Positions 16,682 to 24,798 of a DNA stretch of 43,828 nucleotides are shown here, one piece after another. The stretch is taken from contig JANQNU010000017.1 of assembly GCA_028279405.1 (NCBI GenBank), positions 1-43,828 on the forward strand, given 5' to 3'. Position 1 is the first letter of the stretch. Each line of letters starts with the position of its first letter. The position numbers and the translations under genes were made by a program. The notes beneath the pieces are model-generated. The model made no database searches, was not told where the DNA came from, and saw only the letters and a program-made list of their open reading frames with translations. The stretch comes from Phycisphaerae bacterium (lineage in GTDB: Bacteria > Planctomycetota > Phycisphaerae > UBA1845 > Fen-1342).

Positions 16682-19516
16682 CTAGCGACCGCCGCGTCCG
16701 GTCTGTTTGGCGGCGGCTTCATAGCGGTCGCGGTCGGACTCCAGTTGCTTCCGTAGTGCCGTCATCTCGGCATCCGGTTCTTCAATCTCCGTCAGCAGCG
16801 TGGGGCCTTCTCGGGCCCACGCGATGGACCGCCGCCATGCATCTTCACGGGGCGTGCCTGATGTGTTTGCGGCGCGGTCCGCAAACTCCGTCGCGAGATG
16901 GCCGCAGGTCCGCGCGAGGTCAAGTTGGATGACGCGCGCGTCCGGCGCGATCAACGCGTCCCGGCGACGTTCGATTCCCTGCCGTAGTTGTTGCGCGGCG
17001 CGGTCCAGGTTGCCGTCGGCGCGATCCAGCTCGGCCAGACGCTGGCAGTTACGGGCCACGAGCCACGGCAGCGCGAGCTCCGTCACTCCACGGTCACGAA
17101 GGGCTTCAACCTCCGCGGTGCTTGTTTCGTAACTACTCCGGGCCTGGTCAGGCTGGCCGCTCTTGCGTTGCGCCTCCCCCAACATGAACCGACTGAGCGC
17201 GACGGGTATGCCGTAGCTAATGTTGTCCGGATCGATGGCGGCCAGGTCGGCATACACGGCGATGACCTCTTCGAAGCTCGCGGCCGCGGCGGCCAACTTC
17301 TCTGTCTCGAGCTGCAACCGTGCGATCCGGTACAGGCCGACCGCCACATCGCCGCGGGCGCTGATGTTCTCCGGATCGGTGTCCGCAAGCTGTTTGCGGA
17401 TTGCCTGACTACGAACGTATTGTTCCAACGCCTCGTCGGTGCGGTCCAGCTCCTGCAGCGCCTGGCCGATTCGACCATGATTGAAGCCCACATCGCGCTG
17501 CGCTTGCGCATTGTTCGGGTACTTCTTCGCGAGCGCCGCACGAATCCTGAGGCTTTCTCGGAAATTGGCGAGCGCATCGTCATGGTTGCCCATCAGCACC
17601 TGAATATCGGCGACCTTGTTGTAGCCGACGGTCAGCTCGCGCCGCCTCCGGTCGTTGTCCGGTTCGGCTTCGGAGAGCGACCTTCGTAGCCGGAGGCTCT
17701 CGGCATATGCTTTTTCGGCTTCGTCCAGTCGTCCCGTCGCCTTGTAGACATTGCCGAGTTGGTTATGGGCGAACGTCATGAACTGCTGATTGCCGCTATG
17801 GTCGGGCTGTTCGGCCAGCTTTGCGGCTGCGAAATCGTAGAACGTTTTGTACTGTGTCAGGGCCGCGTCCACGCGCCCCCGCGCGAGTTCGACCGCGCCA
17901 ATATAGGAGTGTGTGAGCGCCAGCAATCGTTGCTGCCTCTCGTCCTCCGGGGCCGTCGCACATATGCGCTGCCGAATGGCGAGGCTCTTCCGGTGGCTCG
18001 CCAACGCGCCCACCAGATCGCCGAGGTTTGCCTGATGCGGAGCACCCTGTACCTGCGCGATCTTGTTGTACGCGTCCGCCATCTCGCGCTGTAGCGCGGG
18101 GTCGTCGGGGTCCTCGCGAGCCAGGTCATCCAGGTACTTCAGCGCCGTCGATACCATGAACTCGCGCGTGGCGGTCGCCCCCGGCAGATTCTCAATCCGA
18201 TCGTGAAGGTCGAAGATAAAGGTATGCGCAAGTTGTCGGACCTGCTCGAATCGTCGAGATGCGCGTTCTGCTTCGAGTTTCGCGTTCTCCGCTTGCTCCC
18301 GCGCTTCGACCGCGTACTTGATCGAGAATACCAGCCCGATCAACAGCGACGCGAACGCCAGCATCAGACCAGCGACCAGGCCTCGATGACGCCGCGCGAA
18401 CTTGCGCAGATGATAGGCGGTGCTTTGGGGGCGCGCGATAATCGGCTCATGCGCCAGGTATCGGCGAATGTCGGCGCCGAGTTCCGCGGCGGATGAATAG
18501 CGCCGATCCTTCTCTTTTTCCAGCGCCTTTGCAACGATCGTCTCGACATCTCCGCGCAAGCGTGGATTGATCGAGCTCAACCGTGCGGCGTCCTCCTCGC
18601 GGATGATCCGGGCGGCCTCCGTTATCGGCGATCGTCGGAAATCGTGCGGCGGTTGATCGGCGAGCAGCTCGTAGGCCAATGCGCCCAGGCCGTACACGTC
18701 GGAGCGCGTGTCGAGCCCGGCCGCGTCGCCGGCCACCTGTTCGGGGCTCATATATGTCAGCGTGCCGATGATCTGCCCGACATCGGTGTGCATGGTGGTA
18801 AGCTGGACATCCAGGTCGGTCGCGCGGGCCACTCCGAAATCGATGACCTTGACCCGCCCGTTCCCGTCGACGAGCACGTTCGCCGGTTTCAGGTCGCGGT
18901 GGATGATGCCCTTCTGATGACCGTGATCGACAGCGTCGCACACATCCAGGAGCAGTTGCAGGCGGGCGCGCGTCGTGAGTTGGTGCGCGGCGGCATACTG
19001 AGTAATCGGCTGCGCGTCGCGGACATACTCCATCGCGAAGAAGGGCGTCCCGCCTGCGGCGCCGTGCACGTCAGCCTCGAAGATCTGCGCGATGCCGGGG
19101 TGTCGCAGCTCGCCCAGGATCTGGGCTTCGATCTCGAAGCGTCGCAGGCTCGAATCCGTGGCCAGCCCGCGCGACATCACTTTCAGCGCGACGGTACGGC
19201 GTGGCTCTTCTTGCGTCGCTTCATAAACGGTTCCCATTCCACCGGACGCGATTACCCGCTGGATCGTGTAGCGCCCGAGTCGTTGTCCGACCAGTGCGTC
19301 GCTGGTGCGAAGCAGCGTGGCGGCGACGCCGGACGATTCGGTCCGGTCGAGAATGCCGAGGTCCCGGTCGCTTGCGACCAGCAGCGACTCGACCTCTTCG
19401 CACAACGCCGCGTCGGTGGCGCGGAGGTCGTCGAGGTAGCGGATGCGCGCTTCGCGGTCGAGTTTTCGGGCTCGAATGAAGTGGTCGCCCACTTGCTCGT
19501 GCCGCGCCGTGCTCAT
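16682..19516 (-). CDS. Transmembrane Ser/Thr protein kinase with TPR domain
   Basis: The 944-residue protein has a Hanks-type kinase domain at about 83-355: glycine loop IASGGMGTVYEA, K112, catalytic HRDLKPAN (206-213), DFG (226-228) and SPE (257-259), all intact. A single membrane span follows at about 380-399. The remaining 540 residues are mostly TPR-like helices. By topology the TPR part would be outside the cytoplasm, as in receptor-type planctomycete kinases, but this is inference. GGAGAG lies upstream of the ATG at 19516; the longer frame would overlap the sigma factor gene. The gap to that gene is 53 bases, so the two are almost certainly co-transcribed and may form one signalling unit. 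Confidence 0.93.
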   Translation of the reverse strand: MSTARHEQVGDHFIRARKLDREARIRYLDDLRATDAALCEEVESLLVASDRDLGILDRTESSGVAATLLRTSDALVGQRLGRYTIQRVIASGGMGTVYEATQEEPRRTVALKVMSRGLATDSSLRRFEIEAQILGELRHPGIAQIFEADVHGAAGGTPFFAMEYVRDAQPITQYAAAHQLTTRARLQLLLDVCDAVDHGHQKGIIHRDLKPANVLVDGNGRVKVIDFGVARATDLDVQLTTMHTDVGQIIGTLTYMSPEQVAGDAAGLDTRSDVYGLGALAYELLADQPPHDFRRSPITEAARIIREEDAARLSSINPRLRGDVETIVAKALEKEKDRRYSSAAELGADIRRYLAHEPIIARPQSTAYHLRKFARRHRGLVAGLMLAFASLLIGLVFSIKYAVEAREQAENAKLEAERASRRFEQVRQLAHTFIFDLHDRIENLPGATATREFMVSTALKYLDDLAREDPDDPALQREMADAYNKIAQVQGAPHQANLGDLVGALASHRKSLAIRQRICATAPEDERQQRLLALTHSYIGAVELARGRVDAALTQYKTFYDFAAAKLAEQPDHSGNQQFMTFAHNQLGNVYKATGRLDEAEKAYAESLRLRRSLSEAEPDNDRRRRELTVGYNKVADIQVLMGNHDDALANFRESLRIRAALAKKYPNNAQAQRDVGFNHGRIGQALQELDRTDEALEQYVRSQAIRKQLADTDPENISARGDVAVGLYRIARLQLETEKLAAAAASFEEVIAVYADLAAIDPDNISYGIPVALSRFMLGEAQRKSGQPDQARSSYETSTAEVEALRDRGVTELALPWLVARNCQRLAELDRADGNLDRAAQQLRQGIERRRDALIAPDARVIQLDLARTCGHLATEFADRAANTSGTPREDAWRRSIAWAREGPTLLTEIEEPDAEMTALRKQLESDRDRYEAAAKQTGRGGR

Positions 19517-19569
19517 CGTTCTCTCCGTTGCCCGAGTTGGTCGCTGACACCCAGGCGGGTCTTGATGGG

Positions 19570-20148
19570 TCAGCGGGACGTGTCGCGCAGACACTCGCGC
19601 TTCAGCCAGGCCTTGCCGATCGCCCACTCGTCGCTGACCGTGCTGCGGGCCAGATCGAGGATTTCGCCGACCTCTTCAATCGTCAAACCACCGAAAACGC
19701 GGAGTTCTACCACGCGGGCCTGACGCGGGCTGACTTCGGCGAGGCGGCAGAGCGATTCCTCGAAGTCGATGATCTCCAACGTGTCGGATTGTGCGACTTC
19801 GAGCGCCCGATCCAGGGTGATTCGCTGCCAGTCCTGGCCGCCGCGCTTCTGGGCGTTTCGGCGGCGGGCGTGATCGATCAGAACTTGCCGCATGGCGCGG
19901 GCCGCGATCGCCAGAAAGTGCGCCCGTCCGCTCCAGGGCTCGTTTCGTTGCGCAATGAGCCGGAGGTAGGCTTCGTGAACGACCGCGGTGGGCTCTAACG
20001 TGTGGTGCGTGCGCTCGTCCTTGAAATAGTGACCGGCCAGCGCCCGCAGCTCGTCGTAGACGACGGGTAACAACTGGGCCGCCGCCGATTCGTCGCCAGC
20101 CTGCAATCGCTCGAGAATCGTCGTCGCATCGGGGCCGCTCGTGCTCAA
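19570..20148 (-). CDS. ECF sigma factor (TIGR02999 / planctomycete ECF type)
   Basis: The 192-residue protein has sigma region 2 (about 28-95, with EAYLRLI and AHFLAIAARAMRQVLIDHAR) and region 4 (about 130-185, LSPRQARVVELR-like, then GLTIEEVGEILDLARSTV as the helix-turn-helix). The DHARRRNAQKRGG stretch is typical of the TIGR02999 family. The start appears to be TTG at 20148, with AGAGGA 4 bases upstream; no in-frame ATG fits better. No anti-sigma factor gene is adjacent. Instead the next gene is a Ser/Thr kinase, matching ECF groups thought to be controlled by phosphorylation. Confidence 0.9.
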   Translation of the reverse strand: MSTSGPDATTILERLQAGDESAAAQLLPVVYDELRALAGHYFKDERTHHTLEPTAVVHEAYLRLIAQRNEPWSGRAHFLAIAARAMRQVLIDHARRRNAQKRGGQDWQRITLDRALEVAQSDTLEIIDFEESLCRLAEVSPRQARVVELRVFGGLTIEEVGEILDLARSTVSDEWAIGKAWLKRECLRDTSR

Positions 20149-20384
20149 TCGTTCCTCTCATACCCCGGATCGCTCGTCGTCGGATTCGCGCACCGTGCGC
20201 AGTTTTGGCGGTCTCCGGCGATCGTCCAGAACCGTGACAGAATACCGCATTTTGGGGGTGGACGGCAGTTTTTTCGCGCTCCGTCCGGGCGCTACATCGG
20301 CGATCCACGCCCTTCTGATCGGTAAGACGAGCCGCAATGCGGCGGCTGGTCCCAAACACGTCTGCCTAGCACGGAGAATCGGAA

Positions 20385-22676
20385 ATGGCTCGGAAATCAT
20401 GGCTACGATCGCTCACAATCGGAATCGCGCTCAACGCATCCGTCGCGCTGGCGGCGACCCCGCTGACGACGGGCATCACCTATCAAGGCCGACTGGCCGC
20501 TGCCGGCGAGGCCATCAACGGTACGGCGGACTTCGAGTTCACCCTTTGGGACAGCGACGTCGACGGTCTCATGATCGGCAACGTGCTGGTCGCGAACGAC
20601 GTCCCCGTCACCGACGGCGCCTTCACCGTCGAACTGGATTTCGGACCTTCGGCGTTCAACGGCGACGCGCGCTGGCTGGAGATCGACGTCCGCAGCCCGG
20701 CCGGCGGTGGGGCGTTCTCGACGCTGACGCCGCGACAGCCGGTGACGGCTTCGCCGTACGCCTTGAACGCACAGCGGGCCGCACGCGCCGACCGACTCGA
20801 CGGCGTGTTCGTTAGCCCGCAGGGGCGGGTCGGCATCGGAACGGAGTCGCCGTCGCAGCGGCTGAGCGTGGTCCGGGACGTCGGCGTACTGGGCGTGGGA
20901 GACCTGCCGGGCGCGTTGACCGTATTTGGGCCAAACGGCAACGAAAACGTACTGTTGACCGGCAACCCGCTCTTCGATGATGTCGGCGAACTCAAGCTGT
21001 TCAACAGTGCCGGCGAAGATCGGGTCATGGCGGTCGTCCGACCGGGAGTGTTCGGAGGCGGTGGCGCGGTAATGGTCAAGAACAGCGACGGTGATATCAC
21101 CGGCAGGATCGAAGGCGGCCTAGACTCTTTCATTACAGGCGGCAGTTTCGGCATCGGTACGACTACGCCGAGCCACAAGCTCGATGTCGTCGGCAACATC
21201 GCCGCCCGCAGCACCGGCGCCAACAGCAGCGGCCAGCTGTTCACGTACGGCCCCAACGGCAACCAGAACTTCCGCGTAACGTTCTTGAACGGCAACCCGG
21301 ACCACGGATTTCTCAGTCTCAAGAATGCCGATGGCGAGGATCGCGTTACGGCGGTGGTGGGCCCGGATGGTTCGGGCACGGTGAGCACGCGGGGAGTCAA
21401 TGGAAGCTCCAATGTGGTAATGCAGTTCCTGTCCGGCTTTCCCGATCACGGATTCCTGTCGATACGTGATGCAAACAGCGATTCGCGGGTGACTGCTTTC
21501 GTCAACGCGAGCGCGGCTGGCCAGCTCAATCTGCGAAGCTTCGACGGCGCGGTCAATGTCGTGGCGCGGGGCGCCGCCTCGGACGACAGCGCTGCCCAAC
21601 TGCTGCAAGTCCGCGGACCCTCCACACAGCACGTTGCGACGTTTCGGAACGAGAACCCGGACGGCAAGGGCATCGCGATTCGGATCGACAATCCGGACAC
21701 CAATACCACGAACAACTTTGTCACGTTTGTCGATGGAATGGGCCGAACGACCGGTCGCATCGAGGGCTGGGACGCGCAGGTCGACGATTGGATCACCGAT
21801 CCGCCGCCACTGCCGGAACTCGAGCTCGATATCAACTTCCCGACGCTGAGTTTCACGACCACCGTGATCGACATCCCGCTCGGGCCGACATTCACGATCA
21901 TCAACCCGACGTCGCTCGCGCTAAGTCTCCCGAGCAACCCCTTCAACCTGCCCTCCGACAACGACATCACCGGCGAGAGCGGGGCGTTGCGCGCGTATCT
22001 TACCTGGAGCATGGCGAACGGGCTGGGCAACGTCGTCTCGCTCGACCCAATGTCGATCGCAACGAACAGCGCCAAGCTGGCGCTGACCAAGGTCGCGAAC
22101 GATCGCGGCGTCATCTACGGCACCAAGGGCGCTGACTACGCCGAGTGGCTGCCGAAGGAAGATCCGAACCAACAGTTCAAGTTCGGCCAGATCGTCGGGA
22201 TCCGTGGCGGCCGGGTCAGCCTCGACACCGAGGGCGCAGAGCAGATCATGATCGTCTCGCAATCGCCGGCGGTAGTCGGCAACCAGCCCGCAGAGGGCGA
22301 GGAAGATGCGTACGTTGCCGTCGGCTTCATGGGCCAGCTCATGGCCGCCGTTCGTGGCGCGGTCCACGCCGGCGATTATATTGTCCCCTCCGGTCTGAAC
22401 GATGGCATTGCGATCGCGATCGCGCCCGAAGATCTCACGACGGAACACCTCGACCGCATTGTCGGCCGCGCCTGGACCGACTCGACCAATCCGGTCTTTG
22501 ACTTCGTCAACGTCGTCGTCGGCGTCGACCACCAGGCAGCGAAGCACGTGCTCGCACGGGTCGAGCTGGAAAACGGTCGGCTGGCACGCGAGCTGAGCGA
22601 GATTCGTGGACTCCTGAACACAGTGCTCGAAACGCGCGTTGACGACGCCGGACCGGTCGCCGTGACCAGCAACTAG
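20385..22676 (+). CDS. Secreted tail-spike-like protein with FTYQGRL-type N-domain (paralogue 1)
   Basis: The 763-residue protein has a signal peptide (about 1-23, ending VALA). The N-terminal domain (about 28-130) has the pattern ITYQGRL...DFEFTLWD...GAFTVELDFG...RWLEI.VRSP....TLTPRQPVTASPYA. A long beta-structured region has GIGT-x2-P-x2-[KR]L motifs, as in phage tail spikes and trimeric adhesins. Near residue 583 comes GADYAEWLPKED...GQIVGI, resembling the self-cleaving Peptidase_G2 intramolecular chaperone domain of phage appendages. This assignment is by eye and tentative. The end is a short helical stretch. GGAG lies 8 bases before the ATG. The sigma factor and kinase genes are divergent from it. 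Confidence 0.78.
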   Translation: MARKSWLRSLTIGIALNASVALAATPLTTGITYQGRLAAAGEAINGTADFEFTLWDSDVDGLMIGNVLVANDVPVTDGAFTVELDFGPSAFNGDARWLEIDVRSPAGGGAFSTLTPRQPVTASPYALNAQRAARADRLDGVFVSPQGRVGIGTESPSQRLSVVRDVGVLGVGDLPGALTVFGPNGNENVLLTGNPLFDDVGELKLFNSAGEDRVMAVVRPGVFGGGGAVMVKNSDGDITGRIEGGLDSFITGGSFGIGTTTPSHKLDVVGNIAARSTGANSSGQLFTYGPNGNQNFRVTFLNGNPDHGFLSLKNADGEDRVTAVVGPDGSGTVSTRGVNGSSNVVMQFLSGFPDHGFLSIRDANSDSRVTAFVNASAAGQLNLRSFDGAVNVVARGAASDDSAAQLLQVRGPSTQHVATFRNENPDGKGIAIRIDNPDTNTTNNFVTFVDGMGRTTGRIEGWDAQVDDWITDPPPLPELELDINFPTLSFTTTVIDIPLGPTFTIINPTSLALSLPSNPFNLPSDNDITGESGALRAYLTWSMANGLGNVVSLDPMSIATNSAKLALTKVANDRGVIYGTKGADYAEWLPKEDPNQQFKFGQIVGIRGGRVSLDTEGAEQIMIVSQSPAVVGNQPAEGEEDAYVAVGFMGQLMAAVRGAVHAGDYIVPSGLNDGIAIAIAPEDLTTEHLDRIVGRAWTDSTNPVFDFVNVVVGVDHQAAKHVLARVELENGRLARELSEIRGLLNTVLETRVDDAGPVAVTSN

Positions 22677-22734
22677 GCGAGTAAGGGCACGTGGGCGCCG
22701 TACCGGTGTCCTCTCCGGAGCCGGCGGCGCCAGT

Positions 22735-22861
22735 GCGAGCCCGGAGCGCAAGCGACGGGTCAGTCCCCCACCCCAAGATGGGGTGGGGCACCATGCGATA
22801 CAGGGTGGGGCGGGCGTCTCGCCCGCCATTGTCCGCTCGCGCGCGCTCGCGGCTCGTTGTG
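22735..22861. repeat. Intergenic repeat, copy 4 (near full length)
   Basis: The 127-base element begins GCGAGCCCGGAGCGC and carries three palindromic cores. These are CCCCACCCC-AAGAT-GGGGTGGGG, GGGCGGGCG-TCTCGCCCGCC, and an alternating CTCGCGCG block ending GGCTCGTTGTG. It matches 28216-28365 with few changes. It occupies much of the gap between the first and second tail-spike-like genes. Confidence 0.8.
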
Positions 22862-22942
22862 GGCGATTTGCGAGCCCCGCGTCTCCGTGCGTCGCTTTCC
22901 TCGTCGCTACTTTTTTCGAATTCCGTCGGGCGCGGCCGGGCG

Positions 22943-23025
22943 GTCTTACGCCTTACTGACTGTAGGGATCGATGGACCCTCGATTGTGGGCCCATTCGAC
23001 GTCCAATAACGAATCAGTCAGAGGG
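22943..23025 (+). ncRNA. Conserved 5' leader A, candidate structured UTR
   Basis: A 7-bp helix CTGACTG (22956-22962) / CAGTCAG (23015-23021) encloses 52 bases and ends at the GAGGG ribosome site of the next gene. An inner pairing ATGG (22972-22975) / CCAT (22992-22995) is possible. Leader B (26622-26704) has the same helix, the same 52-base enclosed length and the shared block TTCGACGTCCAATAACGA. The shared GTCYTACGCC box lies 13 bases before the helix in both and may be the -10 of an ECF-type promoter, which would put the start at the helix. Confidence 0.45.
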
Positions 23026-23032
23026 TTTCGCC

Positions 23033-24754
23033 ATGAGTAGCCGATACGGGGTGACGCTTCGTCCGAGGAACTTGACCGTCTACGTCGCGGCACTGGTTCT
23101 CGCGAGTACAGTCCACGGGCAGACGTCGTTTACCTATCAGGGCCAGCTGCGATCGGCTGGTCAAGTGGTCAACGGTGCGACCGACATCGAGTTCGCGCTT
23201 TGGGACAGCGAAACGGGTGGCAGCAGAATCGGCTCAGCGCTGATTGCCGACGACGTCGCGGTCACGAACGGCGTCTTCACCGTCGAAGTTGACTTCGGCG
23301 TCATGGCTTTCAACGGCGACCCCCGCTGGCTCGAGATCAGCGTCCGCAGTCCGGCGGGCGCCGGCGCGTTCGAAACGCTAAGCCCGCGACAGCTCGTCAC
23401 TGCAGCGCCGTACGCTGCCCAGGCCGGAGGGATCCGCGGCATCTTCGTCAACGGTTCGGAGCAGGTCGGAATCGGGACGATCACGCCGCAGCAACGGCTT
23501 ACGGTTCAGGGTAACGTCGGTGTGCGTGCACCATCGGGCGGTGTCGGCGAGATGATCGGTTTTGGGCCTTCCGGAACACAGAACTTCCGGGTGTTGGCGA
23601 ACGGCGCCGGCGTACTCGAGCTTTCGAACAATCTGGAACAGCGTCGGGTCACCGCCACAGCGATCCCGGGAGCCGGAGGCGTTCTGACGCTCTGGGACAA
23701 CGAGACGTTTCTCGGGATCCAACTGGATGGCGGCGTCGGGAAGCCGAGCTTTTTCAACAGCGGCAACTTCGGGATCGGAACGACATCGCCGACGAGCAAC
23801 CTGCATATCAGTGACGTCGGCCCCGTTGTGCTGACCATCGAAGCGGACACCGACAATACAAACGAGAGTGACAATGCGCGCATCGTTCTGAGACAAGACG
23901 ACGGTCTGGTCGCGGGGCGAATCGGCTATCGCACAGGCCAGAACAAACTCGAGATCGTCAACGAGTACAACGACATGCTCGTTCTGGGGACCAGCGACAA
24001 CGACGCTTTGAGCATTACCGCGTCGGGTCGTGTGGGCATCGGAACCGACACGCCCGCACAGCCGCTGGAAGTGATCGGTAATATCGCCGCCCGGAGCACC
24101 GGTGCAAACGACGCCGGCCGCCTGATCACATACGGCCCAAACGGCAGCGAGAACTTCCGCGCAACGAGCGTCAGTGGCAATCCGAACTACGGCCACGTTT
24201 CCGTGCGGGATGATTCCGGCATTGAGCGGGCGCGAATGTACGTGGATGACGATTCGAACAGTGAACCCTGTGGCACTATTTCGACGGACGTGCTGCTCAT
24301 CAACGGCGGCGCCGACATCGCCGAACCGTTTGACGTCAAATCGGGGCCCGGCGGTGACGAACGGCCAGCGACGGCTGTACAACCCGGCATGGTGGTCGCG
24401 ATCGATCCGGCGAATCCGGGCGCGTTGCGGCTCTGCACCGATGCCTACGATCGCACGGTCGCCGGCGTCATCAGCGGTGCCGGCGGCGTTCGGCCGGGGA
24501 TGATGTTGCGCCAGGAAAACACGATCGCTGACGGAACCCAGCCAGTCGCGCTCACCGGTCGCGTCTACTGCTACGTCGACGCCGACGCCGGCGGTCCCGT
24601 CCGGCCGGGGGACCTGTTGACGACGTCTGATACACCAGGGCACGCCATGAGAGTTTCCGACTACGGCCGCGCGACGGGGGCCACGATCGGCAAGGCAATG
24701 AGTGGAATCGAGAAGGGGCGCGGACTGGTCCTGGTCCTCGTCAACCTGCACTAG
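23033..24754 (+). CDS. Secreted tail-spike-like protein (paralogue 2)
   Basis: The 573-residue protein has a signal peptide ending near VHGQ. Its N-domain is the same as in the two neighbouring paralogues (TSFTYQGQL ... RWLEISVRSPAG ... LSPRQLVTAAPYAAQA). Middle repeats carry GIGT-x2-P motifs. Its region around GNIAARSTGAN and TYGPNG is nearly the same as in paralogue 1, showing module exchange. The C-terminal 150 residues begin GADIAEPFDV and continue G-V-VAID, then GDLLTTSDTPGHAM and IGKAM, a domain common at the end of secreted bacterial fibre proteins. ATG 23033 is preferred because GAGGG lies 7 bases upstream and the signal peptide follows. The metallophosphoesterase gene follows 44 bases later. 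Confidence 0.8.
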   Translation: MSSRYGVTLRPRNLTVYVAALVLASTVHGQTSFTYQGQLRSAGQVVNGATDIEFALWDSETGGSRIGSALIADDVAVTNGVFTVEVDFGVMAFNGDPRWLEISVRSPAGAGAFETLSPRQLVTAAPYAAQAGGIRGIFVNGSEQVGIGTITPQQRLTVQGNVGVRAPSGGVGEMIGFGPSGTQNFRVLANGAGVLELSNNLEQRRVTATAIPGAGGVLTLWDNETFLGIQLDGGVGKPSFFNSGNFGIGTTSPTSNLHISDVGPVVLTIEADTDNTNESDNARIVLRQDDGLVAGRIGYRTGQNKLEIVNEYNDMLVLGTSDNDALSITASGRVGIGTDTPAQPLEVIGNIAARSTGANDAGRLITYGPNGSENFRATSVSGNPNYGHVSVRDDSGIERARMYVDDDSNSEPCGTISTDVLLINGGADIAEPFDVKSGPGGDERPATAVQPGMVVAIDPANPGALRLCTDAYDRTVAGVISGAGGVRPGMMLRQENTIADGTQPVALTGRVYCYVDADAGGPVRPGDLLTTSDTPGHAMRVSDYGRATGATIGKAMSGIEKGRGLVLVLVNLH

Positions 24755-24798
24755 GGCAGCGTCCTTCTGGCCAGCCCCTTACTCGAGAGGATCATTTG

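Noticed and set aside
18644-19723. A 359-codon plus-strand frame antisense to the kinase and sigma factor
   Set aside because: Both minus-strand genes have intact motifs; the plus-strand frame has none.
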